Assembly: GCA_947579665.1 (NCBI GenBank)
Contig: OX388349.1
Coordinates: 25,886,459-25,950,458, forward strand
Length of the DNA stretch: 64,000 bases
From: Sympetrum striolatum
Taxonomy: Eukaryota > Arthropoda > Insecta > Odonata > Libellulidae
Reading direction: 5' to 3'
The translations under genes and the position numbers were made by a program. This document shows, one piece after another, positions 13,601 to 26,779 of this stretch. Position 1 is the stretch's first letter; each line of letters starts with the position of its first letter. Below the pieces are notes generated by a model. That model made no database searches, was not told the origin of the DNA, and worked only from the letters and a program-made list of their open reading frames with translations.

Positions 13601-15510
13601 TCTCTATCTTAGAACCTGTTTTGCTCAATTGTGGTCATTTCGGTAAGGAGCAAAAGCAATAAAATTTTTTCCCAAATTCTTTTCCATGTTAATATTCAAA
13701 ATAGACGATGAAAGGATTAAACAAACGGAAGGACTCCAATTAAATGTGTGTAGCGTGTGTATTCAGGTTTGTAACAGGGGTCTGAGAAAAGCGTCTATGA
13801 ATATCGGTGTCCATCAGGAAGTGGGTGAGGAGTTGAATCATAAAGAAATTTACCATTGAAGCAGTTTGAGGATGCTTCTCGTCTTTTTCCAATAGCGTGT
13901 CTATTAATAGATGCAAGAAAGTTCACTCGTCAGCTTCAAGTGCTTTCCATCAATCTCCTTTAAGCGAATCTGTTTTTATCACCGAGAGCAATAGTGTAAA
14001 ACATTTAGACAATGAGCAAAGGGTGAGAGGTGAATGTCTCCTCTGAGTCGGGAAAGGGAGATAAGCGTCCGGAAATGAGGATCAGGGCAGAAAAAAGCCT
14101 TAAAGAAGAGATCGGAAATGGAAGAACTCTGCGAGGAATCGGTAAAAGTAAAGTATCAAATAGAGATTTGAGAGATCCTCAGATTTGGATTAAATGTAAA
14201 AACATCATTTATACATTAATAGCTTATATTCATATTAAATCATGTAGGTTCATACGTTCTCGAAAGATGAAACAGATGTTATGCGTCCTCTCTGTTACCA
14301 AGGCACCGATCGGTATTATATATCGTTCCGGTTTTCGCTATGGCTCAGAAAGAAACTAAATATGGGTTACGTTCAGGGTTCGCTCAATTTGCCAATTGCT
14401 AACCGGTTCAAACTGTTTTTTCTATCCTATAATTGTAATATTATATCTTTCGAAGGTCTAATCTATCATTGCATGCTTTTTTCGTTTGCACTAAATTATA
14501 CTAAAGCATAGTAAGTTTTACCTGCTAGTCGTACTAACACATGCTTAATAAACTATCCTCTAATTCCATTAAGTAAAATATGCATTACTTTCAATTGTAG
14601 AAGCCTAGACTATGTGGAACTCCGTTACGAAAAGCATGGCAAAATAACTTAGCAAATTTATATTTTACTGGTGAAACTTAGCTAAGTTATTGTAAAATAT
14701 GCACTGTTTGAAAACCTGAAATCGGAACAGAATAAACAGTTACACCCAAATCTTCCATTTTTTCACAACAAACCGCATATTTTCTAACTTCCATATTAAT
14801 TTCTTGATTATATTAAATTTATGATGACATTTTTAATGCATTTGATGTACATTATGCATTTTTATTAATGCCAAACTGAGCTGAAAACTTCTTGTAGTAA
14901 ACCGTGCATCAGGATGTACCAACTGAGCACATTAAGTTGTGTTGTCATGAATTAAGTGTAGGTTAGTTAATGACGAAGTAATAAATTCTAAATACTTTTC
15001 ATCTTCCTTGGAAACCCAAAATCGACGAAAGTCCTTCCATTATCGCGAGAATAAGAGCAGAACTTTTGCGAAACGTCAGTAGCACGTCGTAGAAAACAAA
15101 CTTCATCCCGTTATATACAAGCTTAACCACTCAATCCGTGAAAACAATTGAATAACCCTCCATCTCTGAGTCAGAGGCTGTTTGTTAAAAACAACCATTG
15201 AACTTGGAATTGCCCATTACATCCGAAGCCACTCGTGCGATTCTTCTAATTCGTTCATCCCTCCATAAAATGAAAATTGCTGGCTCTTCATCTCCGATCC
15301 AGCGATCAAAGAATACAATTTGGGAAAGTCGAAGAAGGAATCTCCCCAAGTCGGCCTAGTCTCTTTATATTGGATTCACAGAGCTAATCAGGAGTTTTCA
15401 AGGTCCGGAAATCAATCAGTGTTGTTTCTCAAACTCTTTTTTCTTATATTAAATTAGTTTTACTCGGTACTGGGGAGAGCAAACCATGAAGATTAAGGTT
15501 GTTTTCTATA
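7621..15510. other. AT-rich noncoding DNA with GC-richer patches
   Basis: No gene is recognised. A 79-codon plus frame at 12915-13154, a 109-codon frame at 14030-14359 and a 74-codon frame at 11883-12107 have no recognisable domain. An inverted repeat (AATAACTTAGC at 14643-14653 with GCTAAGTTATT at 14681-14691) could form an 11 bp stem with a 27 nt loop. Simple-sequence tracts include GA repeats near 9125-9138 and a CTCCCTGT-type run near 13450-13475. Confidence 0.45.
9090..9420. promoter_or_regulatory. GC-richer patch with YY1/Pho and octamer-like motifs
   Basis: A TATA-like box (TATAAAAG) lies at 9112-9119, followed by a GA-repeat, purine-rich stretch. At 9351-9365 the sequence AAATGGCGGCCATTT is an odd palindrome that holds two back-to-back GCCAT cores. 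It runs directly into the octamer ATTTGCAT at 9362-9369. GCCAT is the core bound by YY1/Pleiohomeotic and ATTTGCAT the core bound by POU proteins. That is family knowledge, and occupancy here is inference. No transcript is visible. Confidence 0.25.
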
Positions 15511-15587
15511 CACTCCTGGCCAAAATTAACGCAGCACCGGCCGTAAGGATCGCTAGGGAGGTGCTGCGTTAATTTTGGCCAGGACTG
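15511..15587. mobile_element. 77 bp mariner-type MITE, near-perfect hairpin
   Basis: Two 28 bp inverted repeats (15511-15538 and 15560-15587) differ at a single base, CACTCCTGG at the left end against CAGTCCTGG at the right. Only 21 nt separate them. TA dinucleotides flank both ends (15509-15510 and 15588-15589). The CAGT start, the perfect TIRs and the TA duplication fit a Tc1/mariner MITE reduced to little more than its TIRs. There is no coding capacity. The arms would fold into one uninterrupted stem if transcribed. Confidence 0.8.
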
Positions 15588-17540
15588 TACAACCCGCAGG
15601 AGCAAATGCGGTCCACCACTCTTCTTACAAAGTAACAATTTTTATTTATGCAGTTTGAATCCGTTGATGAAATAAGTAAATCATATCGAGGATCTTAATC
15701 AAATTTTCGCGACAATTATCCTCGCTTTGACTAAAGGCTACCTTCATTTGTGGGTTGAAAACCTTTTACTCTGCTCGTGAGCATAATTATAAATATGTAC
15801 TCGTAATTAGTCGTATGCTTTGGTGAATAGATTTTTTGGCAGGAATACGAATACAAACTAAATTAATCGAAAATACGTAATAAATGCAAGAGAGAATAGT
15901 GATTATATTAGGCGTTAATTTATGGAATTACTTCATTATTGAGATAGTAAAACCAACACTAAATCGCACATTTAATTTTGAGTGATTAAAATTTGGGATT
16001 TTATATTCAATCTTTATCTTTAATGTGATATTTACTATTGGTTGTATTATTCATATTATAAAAAATGTATCAAATCTCAAAGGTCATAAGTAGCCCACGT
16101 ATTAGATGAAGCGTCAAGTGTGGTCACTCGGTGGAATTACAGATTTGCAGCGGATGTGCAATGTAATTGGTCAATCGAGGAATTATCATTGGTTGCGTGA
16201 ACTCAATAATCCTAATAAAAGCCTCTAGCTGTATGTATTAGTCAATAGAAGCAAAAACATAATGTACATAATAAAAAATCTAATGGACAAGACTGTTCAC
16301 GAATATTACAGTTCATAAATGCCTGATTCCATGGATCTACAAACTATTAAACAGGTAAATTCTTAAAGAGATTCACGGGTATTGTGACTCCTTAAATATG
16401 CAAAGAAATCCAAAATTTTAAACTGAAATTTTGTCTGCTGCAAAGTAGGCACTTTATGTTACTTTTTGTTACAGGCTGATTAGATGTTCCAAGTATGTCA
16501 TTAAATTTGCATGCCTGAGCAGTTCAGAAATCAAAAGTAATCCGTTTCCTTGAAATTACAACATATCAAGTCAATTCTCAAACAAAGCGTAACTGCTCAG
16601 ATGAAAAAAGAATATTTTAAGAAAAGAAGCCAGATAATTGTAGCAAAAGAAATGGTTTGAAACGAGTCGATTTAAAAGTTGACCCCTCATTTGTGGAATC
16701 TAGGCTGTGTATGATTTAGTTAATGATGCATCGATAATTTGGTGGCCATGATCAGATCCATGTATTTGCTCTAAGTCAATATAACTCATAATTTTCGTCA
16801 ACTAATTTTATTGATTGCAGTGATTAGCATTGGTCATTCAATACATATAAATTTCATTTTAATTAAGTTCGTTAGTGAAAAAAATTGTAATTTACTGTCA
16901 TATTTCTAGAAGCTCTGCTTAATATTTTTTATCTTCTCTATATTTAAACAGCAAAGCTGATATTGAAAGTAACCTTTAACATAAATATGAATAAATTCCA
17001 TGTCTAAGTAGAATTAAAAGAAGAAACTGTATTTTGTTCTTTCTCTAGATGATAGTGCATTACAGTGCATCTCCTCTCTAAGAGAATAAAACTATTTTGA
17101 CATTAATGGATATTTATTTCATAGAAATGCTATTTATTACCTTTGCTCGAATCCTGCAATCAAAGGAATTGGATATATTACGTATATTGGACAAGATAGA
17201 GAAACGGTTGCACAATTCTAGTGATAGCAATTCAATTTTCAATGGAAATGGATTACCTTTGGCGGACTGGAGATCATGAATTAACGAATTCCTAGAGCTT
17301 TTCTTTTCCCACAAGAATGTTTATTTCGGAAGTATTCATGCTTATTGGTCGAATTTAAAGTATGCGGTTGGAAAGGAAACGAAGGAGAAATGGTATTAAT
17401 AATTAGCGATAGTTACAAAAATATCCCAAACTCAGTGTTGTAAACGTCAGTTTATATATGTTGTCAAACATATTTAGTATTTCTGGCTAAATTGTCAGTG
17501 AGTCCTTAAAGTTCAAGTAAAATTCAAGTAGAATGATATA

Positions 17541-17587
17541 CATCCCATGATAATATATCCCAGAAAGGGATACATTATCATGGGATG
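17541..17587. repeat. Near-perfect 21 bp hairpin
   Basis: The arms 17541-17561 (CATCCCATGATAAT...) and 17567-17587 (...ATTATCATGGGATG) are complementary except at one base, with a 5 nt AGAAA loop. No TIR-type flanking duplication is clear. It could be a tiny MITE, a fold-back remnant or a hairpin RNA precursor. The stem is far longer than expected by chance. Confidence 0.6.
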
Positions 17588-18234
17588 GTAAATAAATAAA
17601 TCTGAAATACAATAAAAAATTGTAGCACACAGTTTGAAAGAAGAAAGAATAGTGAGTATTTTATACTTAAATATTCTTTGCCGATTGAATCTTTTTCCAT
17701 GAATACTTTAGAATGAAATTTTTCGTCTACGATATTTGACGAAAATGTTACCTTAAGTGTTAAATGTTGTCTATAGACTCATATATTATTTATCAAACGC
17801 TAAACGTATTCCTTTTGAACGTTATTTTCTTCAGTATATTAGTAAAAGCTGAATATGATTATTCTTTTGAAATACATCAACTGATAAACTATGTGTCTCT
17901 AAAGTTTTAATACTTTATTATAATAAGACTCTGGATATGGTGATTAGGACACGGTACAAAAAATAGAACCTCGCGACAATCTAGATATAAAACGCATTAA
18001 TTCTTTGGTAGCCATATGACTGTACGTTCAAAAATGGGAGGTATGGTCAGCATATATCTATAAAGTATATTTAATCGTAATCGACCTTGTTTCCAAAATT
18101 GGCCAAATACATCGTGGACGGACGTGCGCGATTCTTTTTTCTTTAATTCCTCATGCAATAGGAAAAGTTTCAACCCCAATCGTAAAAAGAAAGAAGACTG
18201 ACTTAGAAAACTCTTTCTAGTTTCGTACTCTCAG

Positions 18235-18305
18235 TTTTTGCCATCGTCTCTCTCTCTCCTCTGGGTCCGTACCTCTTCCAGCAGATTGCCTTCCTTATCG
18301 AGCCG
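18235..18305 (+). CDS. Candidate exon, possibly untranslated
   Basis: The segment is preceded by an acceptor-like tract (tttcgtactctcag) and followed by a near-consensus donor (CCG then gtgagt). A second acceptor (cctcttccag) would begin a 24 nt version at 18282. All three frames are open over 71 nt, so coding cannot be judged. Upstream pyrimidine and CT-repeat content may explain the acceptor signals. A 5' untranslated exon is as likely as a coding one, and chance is quite possible. Confidence 0.15.
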
Positions 18306-19817
18306 GTGAGTGGAAAGTTTACTCGAGTGAGAAAGAGAAGAAGGGAAAAAGGGGATTAGATTTAGATATCGTTCGAAAGAAGAAGGAATTGGGATAAGGA
18401 GGGACAAACCTTCTCAATCCATTTTTTTAATAGAGCTACTTACAGTTGTTAACCAGCGTTTTACGCGAGAAAACTAGTAACAAATATCCATTATATATCA
18501 CATATAGTTGCTACTTGGAACACAGCACAGAAATATAGTGGATCGCGGGGCATTAATGTAAATGCAAAATGTAAACATAATCACTTTAATTCCTTTTAAA
18601 ATAGTACGCCTTCAGCATCATAGTTGTAAAATATGTTAAAAATCTTACTTATTGAAGTAGGTACTTATTTTTGCAGGAATGACTTCCGTATTTCACACAT
18701 ACAAATTGAGTTGTTTTAGCCTCAACTCTGTGATTTAATAGAGAGGACCGAAGATAGTACAAGATATCTTAATGATGCTAGTGGTTAACTCAAACCAAAT
18801 AGATTGTAGAAAGAATAAAATTTTATTTAACGACACCAAGTTTTCTGTTCTTTCTTTTAATGTGAGTAAACGAGAAAATATTCTGTCTTAAATTCGTTAA
18901 AAATACTAACATTTGGGATTTCTTTTAAACTCACAGAAATTTCTATAATCTTGGATTCTTCCTCTAAAGACCAAATTTCATTTTACCGCACTTGAAATTC
19001 GGGCGTAAATTTGTTTTTTTTTTCTTTGTGTATATCACAGCCGAACTCGCATAATTTCCTTTCTTTTCCCACTATCATTTTCATTTTCTTACAATTGTTT
19101 TACTCACCAAAATTAATTCCTCTTTTTAAACTGCTCTAAGTTTGTTTAGATTAATTGATTTATTATTGCCCGCAACGCTTTTGAATTTATTCGGTATTCA
19201 ACGATTTATTTAATTTCGCTATTTCCATGAAAATATTCGTATGAAAACAGTAAATTTCCAAAATTTGTATTTATTCTATTAGTTTTTTGCTGGTATTACA
19301 GACATGATTTCCTAGTTTTTCATCAATGGAAGCATATAATTGAAGTGGTCGACTCATAATTATGTTGCATTATGAACTATTTAATAAAGAAGGAAATTTC
19401 AGTTTTTAACAATTAAGGGTAGAGGGGGCATAAATATGAAAATCTTACAGCAGGTCTGCGAGAATGAGAACTAGTGTGGGACTCCTCCAACAGTGAAGAA
19501 CGGGCTCAAATATGAATTGATTTTAGGTTCTAGGTCAGACTCCTTCTATTTGAGTAAGCATCATTCTTTTTGAACAGATATTTATTTTATATATTTATTC
19601 AAAGATTGAGATAAACTTTTAACTCCTTTTAAGAGTAATTACAAGCTATAAACAAAGAATACCTCATATTAAAATAACTACACATGATTTTTCAAAATAA
19701 ATGTAGAAGTAAAATTTACAAATATACAAATATGAAATGTACAAAAAAACATAAATGGATATGTACAGAAAACGACCCAAGCAGGAAATTATTTACAAGA
19801 AACTATATATATATATA

Positions 19818-20030
19818 CCGGGTTCGATTCCCGGCTCTGTCAGACTTTTTTCAAGTCCGTTTTTCCTTGGGAATTTTCCTGGGTGCACGCCCTTATGTGC
19901 AAAGTCACCTTAACCCTTTCCTTAAGAAACTATATTCAGACCTTATTTTAAGAATGTGTCAAGGGACAATGGAGGGAGGTAGGGAATTGAGAAGGTTCTT
20001 GAAGTCTATAAAGTATAAGTCTATGTAAAC
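19818..20030 (+). mobile_element. Truncated tRNA-derived SINE
   Basis: Positions 19818-19834 form a perfect tRNA T-arm: a CCGGG stem, the loop TTCGATT, and CCCGG. The central GGTTCGATTCC is a canonical Pol III B box. The segment is followed by a T-run and unrelated sequence rather than a tRNA 3' end. There is no A box, D-arm or anticodon arm, because a TA simple repeat lies directly upstream. This fits a 5'-truncated tRNA-derived SINE. The 3' limit near 20030 is a guess. A tRNA pseudogene fragment is the alternative. Confidence 0.6.
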
Positions 20031-21589
20031 TCCTTTATATATGTTCATGCATATATATTGGTAAGTGGACATCTGTTTGTCCATACCAACCTAAAATTGT
20101 CAAATTTATGTTTAGTATTTGCTTTTTAAATATTCTAAATTTTACTTGCTAAATAAATATAACTCATAACTTAAAAAAATTTAACTTGTTTTTTGTTTGT
20201 ATTTAAACATTAAATCTATGTTAAACATCCACTTTGGTATTTCAGTCTTATATTTATAGTTGATTGTCCACGAAGTTTCTATCAGAAAATTAATTTCAAA
20301 TAGAAACTATCCGCTAGCTTAGAGAAAGGATCGCAGAGAGTAAAGTGATTAAGGGTTGTCGGATGGTTGCCCCGGATACGTGAGGTGTCGGGAGAAATAA
20401 ACAAAGTAATCGAGTTATTCTTTTCCTGTACCACTTTTCAGCTTTTAATGACCATTTCTCCCTCAGAGAACTTTTCTCACAACTATCTTGATTAATGTAG
20501 ACGATATACTTTTAAGGGGTTCTCTTTCGTCCGACAAGCCTAGGAAAACAATCTGATTGAGTTCAGACTAGTGAAAGATTTGGGTTCCACATAAAGAGCT
20601 TTTCATCAGTTAACAAAATTAATTAAATGTTTAAAATCCTATGAGCTTTTTCTCGTAAGATATATGTATTTTTCATAATCTTTTCCTATGAATTAATTCT
20701 TATTCTATTATTATATATTTTTCTATTGCTATTCTAAGATGTTTATTTAACTTTTTGTAACTATCAGCAGATGAGAAAGTTTAGCACTAGTTTCTTTTAT
20801 TTAAACTTATGCGATTTCGGATTGTGGAATAAAGTCATAAATAATAGAATTGGGAAATTCCTGAAGTGTTATTTGCGTTATTAAACATAGCGACTTCTCT
20901 AAACAATATTTTTTGCAACATCTCGAAGTCAGTTGGCACATAAATGATAATTACGTACTTATACTAATTGTTTGAATAATTATTTTCATTTCAAGGTGAG
21001 ATTGAAATATGCAGGCTAGAAAGACTAGGGAAGTCGAAATTCTACTCTGTCCGGGTATCAACATTTAAAATTATGAAAAATTAAAATTTTACAGTACATT
21101 TAAATTTTAAGATTTACTTAACCTCATTTTATAAAATACCGAGGCTCTTCAAATATTGCATTCCTTACCTAATTTGCATTCAAATGTTTTTCTTAAGTTT
21201 CTGTTGGCTCATAAAATATTCTGTTTCTGCTATGAGTACTAATGTTAGGTTAGTAGTTAAAGTTTTGGGAGTATAGTCGTTAAATAAACATGAAATATAT
21301 GCCAAGTTATCCAGCATGTTCAAATATTTCTTCTATGAAATTATGCCATAAATTTAGATAGGAAAATCGATGGTGTCGTTTGAGCAAAGCATCTGAGAGC
21401 GGAGGAAAATATTCGATGTAATTCTTTCGAACCAAACATCAGAATAGTGTGAGGTCGAGAGAGAATGCTACCGAATAGTTTACACCATAGTTATTGATAT
21501 TTGGGTATCGTTAACTTACAGAATGAACTAGTTATGATTAGTTAATATATATTCGATTGACTTTCCTTATTATCTGAAAAGCAACAAGG

Positions 21590-22320
21590 AAGGCAAGGAA
21601 AGGTTTAAAGTTTTCTTCAGCCTTTCTCCGGGTTCATCTTATGCTAATTTCACCGCCGTTTACTTCATTTCTTTCTGTGGGAATTTTTGAGTTCCGCATC
21701 GCCTTTTGTTTTCCCATCAGACCTCCACCAGAAATCCGGGTATAACCATCGCATGGCTGTCTAACGTGAATTTATTTCCATATTCAACCCGACGACCCCG
21801 ACTGAAAGGTGTCGAACTGTCCCTTTTCCCGCTTTCGACGGACTCCATCTTCCGAGAGAATTCTTTCGAGATGCGTATTTCGTGACGCACTTTGGAAATT
21901 GCTTTCTTCCCCACCTCCGAGGCCTACTTCCGAAATTTGTTCCTCGAAGCGTTAAGACATGAAAAACGGAGAGAGTCCCCCAAGGAGCAAAGAGGCAGTC
22001 AGGATCCATTTATCAGGAAACCCTCGCGTCCGTTATTTTGCTTCCCGCGGAACATGGAGGAAAGCGTTTGCCATTTTCGCAGCTCGTTTACTCCGCCGAC
22101 GCTTTCTTTGTTGCGTAGAGCGCGTTTTTGCGCGGTGAAAATGTTGCATCTCAGAAGGCGTTCTAATTTGTCTGTTCGCATCCGCCGCCTTTCTCTTTGG
22201 CTGAGCCGTGAGCTGATTTTTCATCTCAGGGAACGGCAGGTGAAAAAATTTCCATTCGTCAAAAGTAAGACGTCAAATGGTAATTTTACACAGCTTGTGA
22301 TAGAGATTAGATAAAAGTTT
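21590..22320. promoter_or_regulatory. CpG-containing GC-richer patch
   Basis: Unlike its flanks, this stretch has many CpGs and short frames open on both strands (five overlapping frames, the longest 140 codons at 21892-22314). The frames overlap heavily and none has a recognisable domain, so composition explains them. The patch may be a regulatory region, an unmethylated island or the remnant of a GC-rich insertion. I see no TIRs or target duplication. Confidence 0.2.
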
Positions 22321-24329
22321 AGGGAAAATTTCAGAGCGCTTGCTAAGTAAAGACAAAGAACTCAGAGTATATTTTTTCCTAAAGTTTTTCCTTTATTTCA
22401 TACGACCACACCCAAACTACTGCTATAATTTCTTAAGTATTAAAATATATTAATAAGTTTTACTGGAATTTGTATCAATATATGAATCTATATTTTCGAA
22501 TAATATTCCTGCGGATATTAATAAGATTTTTTATTGATTATTCCACGAAGTCGTGCTATAGATGTTAGATTTTATATCTATGAAAGTTATTGTTTCACCA
22601 AGTCAAGAGAATAGTAAAAAAGGATGATAGCAATGGTAAATACAGGGTGCGGTAACATAACGTCCTTTTTTTAAATGCATAAAATACGGTTAGCTAATGG
22701 TTTTAAATTAAATCCAGAGAATATCGTGAATTAGTTTTAGTTAAAGCTCTTTGACGTCATTTAATGTAAGGAACATATGATGGAAGTCCTACCGGAAAAG
22801 AAATAGAATCAAGCTATTATTCTAATACATTTTATATATCGATATTATTATAGATACCTACCAATTTTATGATGCGTTTATAATTTAATATATTAATTAA
22901 TGTTTTTCATTATTAGACTGTAACATAAAAACAATAATCACTGAATTAAATTAAGCACCGCCAGTCTTAAGGTCAAGAACGTCTCAATTAGTACAAGGTT
23001 CCCTCACCCATATGATCCTATAAATTGGATGTCCTGGAACAAATTACACAGTCAGGCCGTGGTTCGGGAGGATTACCATTCTTGCGGTGAGTGTTACACG
23101 GTTAAGGATACTAAGACTAAAGGATTTAGAAAGGGATTTGCATTGGAACTTTAGTACCTTGGGTTGTTAGTACACTTAACATTTATTGCCTTGATTTTGA
23201 CAAATGCCACATTAAGTTGTGATGGTAATGCCGATCAACGTTTGAGTTCTATCCAACTTGATTTGACCGTTAAATAATGTACGCCTAATTACTATTTAAA
23301 GTATTTACAATGTACTAAATCATGTATTAGGTAATTAGTTATTATAATTAAAGGCTCCCAACCAAACCCAATCCATTCCAACCACATATACAGCCAATAT
23401 CCAGTTCAAAAATTAATATTTATACTTTATGCATAGTTGTTTAATTAATGCCGTCTGCAAACGAGACGCTCTCAGTTGTCGTAGCGGTCAGTTGTCCGCA
23501 CTCAATCGTCGCGAGCTCAGATTTCTAGTCACGAACTCCTTCACCCAACCGGGATTAAAAAGTATCTTGGCCATCTACCACCACATCTTTTTCTTCAGAG
23601 ATTTTTTTCCGTCCCTACCTTATCAGCGTACTTAATGAATTATTTTGCCTCCATATTTTATTCTTTTGTTTACCATTTTCTTCAATTTTTCTTTTTTGCT
23701 GATTAGACCGTTTTTGATTTATTGTTTATTTCATCGTATATTTATCAGTCTATTTTTCCAGCTTACTTGTATAAGTATAACATCTTTTTCTTGTGATATT
23801 ATTTATTTGTCTTGAACTTTAAATATTATTTAATCTGATTTAATCAGTATATTTAGGTTTACCATTTGTAGGTGTCGTAGATTTTTCACACACCCCTTTT
23901 CAAGGATGTTATCTTACAATGGAAATTTTTTCTAAGCTTAAGGTTAGATTATGTTTTTTTATCCACTTATGTTAGTAATCTTCTTCTGTCTACTTTATTT
24001 CAAGTTAAACTTTTGTTTTTAATTTATACGAGCTTAGGAAATATTGGGTGTAATAATTACTTTTACAGTCTCATTCTCGCCATGAATGAAGTCCTTCATT
24101 ATTATAATTATTACATTTTTCGAATATAATTATTTTTCGTACGAAATTCATGATTCAGCTTTTTGTTGCTCCCGATGATTTTTAATCCTTAACCTCAGAT
24201 GGCATCACTGTCTCAGCTGGATGACACCTGTTTTTGTCTGAGGGTCTTTATCCCCAAAAATCCCTTTTGCTCTATATTTCCATACTTTCTTCTACACTGA
24301 ACTTTAATTAATGTTGTCAAGTGGTGGCT

Positions 24330-24800
24330 CGGGCCTTTTTTCTCCCAGATTTCTATTAAAAAGCCGCGAATGAAGACGAAGGACTGTCTCTCTTTGAAGA
24401 GGCATGAATTGAGGAACTTTTCTTTCGTTGTTTGCGGGCGAGATTAAATGACTTCCTCGCTATAAAAAGGAAAATTAGCAAGAAACGAAGGTGGGAAGGA
24501 AGGTCGGAAACTTGAGGGAAAGAGAGCTTGTGGGTTAAAGTCGCTTGTGAGAGGCATTTTTTTCCCCCGCGAGGAAGATCTCTCTCTAATTTCCGGAGAC
24601 ACAGGCGTGATTAATGCGAGTACTTATGGCTTAAATGAAAAGGAAGAAGCCAAGGTCCTGATATGCACTCTGAGGGGTAACTAACTCCTTCCTTTTGGAT
24701 CTTAATCTTACTCTTAGTGGAAGATCTGGTTCGAGATTTTACTTCCTGTGGATGTGACTCACGCTGCCAATCTTCTCGAAAGACTCTTTTTGTTGTTATT
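24330..24800. promoter_or_regulatory. GC-richer patch with TATA-like box
   Basis: The stretch is purine-rich with moderate GC. TATAAAAAGG lies at 24461-24470 after a CpG-containing segment, and a GA/CT run lies at 24578-24586. No convincing initiator or downstream open frame is seen. It is listed only as a possible control region. Confidence 0.12.
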
Positions 24801-26779
24801 ATTATTAAATAGTCAAGTCACAATTGCTCGGAGGCTGCGTTACATGGGAAAAACGTACATCCTGTCCATAAATATGAATCCACAACTTCCATATTGCACT
24901 GTGTGAAATATTTTACTCAAATGATGTCTTATTTAGATATTATTAATGCTGTCTAGTGTATAAATCTGCGGTATCAAAACATGATCCCGGGTCAGTACTA
25001 TTTGGTGTCCTCAAAATGATTTTTACTCGAAGAAGATTATTCATCTTTTATTTCTGTTTCTGAAAAATATCACGCCGCACTTGACCATCACATCAAAGAA
25101 GAATACTCCTACTCCTCACAAATTAATACAAATTGTTCACATGGATGTGATCCATTTATATACAGTTTATATAATGAAATAATCAGAGTGGACTGAGTAT
25201 TGAGTAACTAGACCCGGCATTCTATCAAAGTTTGGATAGAAACCCTTGAAAATACTTAGGAATAGGAAGGAATGAAACATATTGCTTCATCTCAACCAAA
25301 ACATCCTAAGATCTACTGTCATACTCCATGTACATACATTTCAGAGATAATTTTATACGTGATAGAACTGATTTACTTTTAATTTGATCGGTCCCCCCAG
25401 AGAGGTCCGTGGGGGCTATTGTGAGCATTAATGTGTAATTTATCTTGTCGTTGTTATATGTTGTTATAGTTATAACTATTTCATTGTATAATGTTTTATT
25501 ACGACTATAATTATATTTAAAAAGTCAGACAGAAGACTTATAATTCTTTGGCTTTTCACTTTATTTCTTCTCCCAACTCATTGAGTTTCATAAAGTCTCT
25601 TAACGAACGTAGCCGGTCTTTGCTGCAAATAAATGTTGAGACGAAAGGAAGGAGAAATTGTGTGTATCATGTGTATTTTCATCGCTTACTTGCAAACGAA
25701 TGGTTTAGTGAAATATCTTACTCTCTTTGTTAGCGATTTACGTGTCTAACAAAAATATGGGCTTAAGAGGAAAAAAACAGATGTGAATGTGTTGGTGCTG
25801 AGCTGAGAAGGTAACTAAAATATTTTTTGCAAATATAACCTTGAACCATTCAAAAATATAGTCTCAATATAAAGATACAGTATTCACTTAATTCTGAACT
25901 TCTCTTACTTGTATATTTTCTTGTAAATATTTCTAAGAATTAAATTAGCAATATAGAACTAAAAATGCGTGAAAATATTCTGAATTATGATCTAGGTGTC
26001 GTTGCGTGATTAATAAACACATTTTACAACTCTCAATCTCATTTATGCCCCTAATATCTCGTATAATCTACATTTCGAAAGTTTTAAATGATAGTATTTC
26101 AATGGTTCCAGTATACTAAGGTCATAATATTAAGCGAACGGGTGATACAAATTTAGATAGTTAGATTTATGAGAGATATTAATGCTGACGATTCAGGTCT
26201 GCGTCATCGACGTAAAGATTGTGACAGCGATATAAAATATGTCTTCAACCGTCAACCAACCAACATCAATGTATTTTGATATATTTCATAAGTATCTCAA
26301 CACATATATATGTTTATCACGTAAAATCGGCTTAACTACGATAATAGTTTTGAGTCACTGCGAAAGATCACAGTGGTGCTGACCACGGGATTCTTTGCAT
26401 GCCATATCAATGAATTTTATTTGTGAATATATGAGGATATTTCAAGTGTTGCGTTAACGAATTTTATGATGTTGTATTTTTTAGATTGATCACGAACAGA
26501 AACAATCTCTTTTGGAGGCGGTTAATTTTTGAATATTATTAAGATTTATTCATGAATAATTGATTCAGAGGAGGCGAAAATTGATTCGCCTCATCAATAA
26601 TTCATTTTCGATTCCGGTTTTGAATCTCTCTAATTAATTTAATCAAATAATAGATTTGACGATAAAACAAGCAAGCGATGCGGATTTTTTTTTTATATCT
26701 TTCAAATAAAAATCGATATTCTTTCGACTACATTTTAAAGGAGGTAAAGACTCTTCCATGAAAATCCTCCACGATTTGA

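Larger units (their letters stand above)
15590..19817. other. AT-rich noncoding DNA
   Basis: Apart from the hairpin at 17541 and the exon candidate at 18235, nothing is recognised. Short frames at 17097-17314 (both strands) and 17997-18179 have no known motif. Confidence 0.5.
20031..26760. other. AT-rich noncoding DNA
   Basis: No gene is recognised. Several overlapping short frames occur only where GC content rises. Short candidate MITE-like starts (for example TACAGGGTGCGG at 22643) have no visible partner end. The separate patches at 21590 and 24330 are listed on their own. Confidence 0.5.

Noticed and set aside
19684..20028. 114-codon plus frame
   Set aside because: It runs through a TA repeat and the SINE T-arm, so it is not a protein gene.
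21717..22314. Five overlapping frames as possible genes
   Set aside because: They overlap on both strands, none has a recognisable domain, and none has splice-site support.
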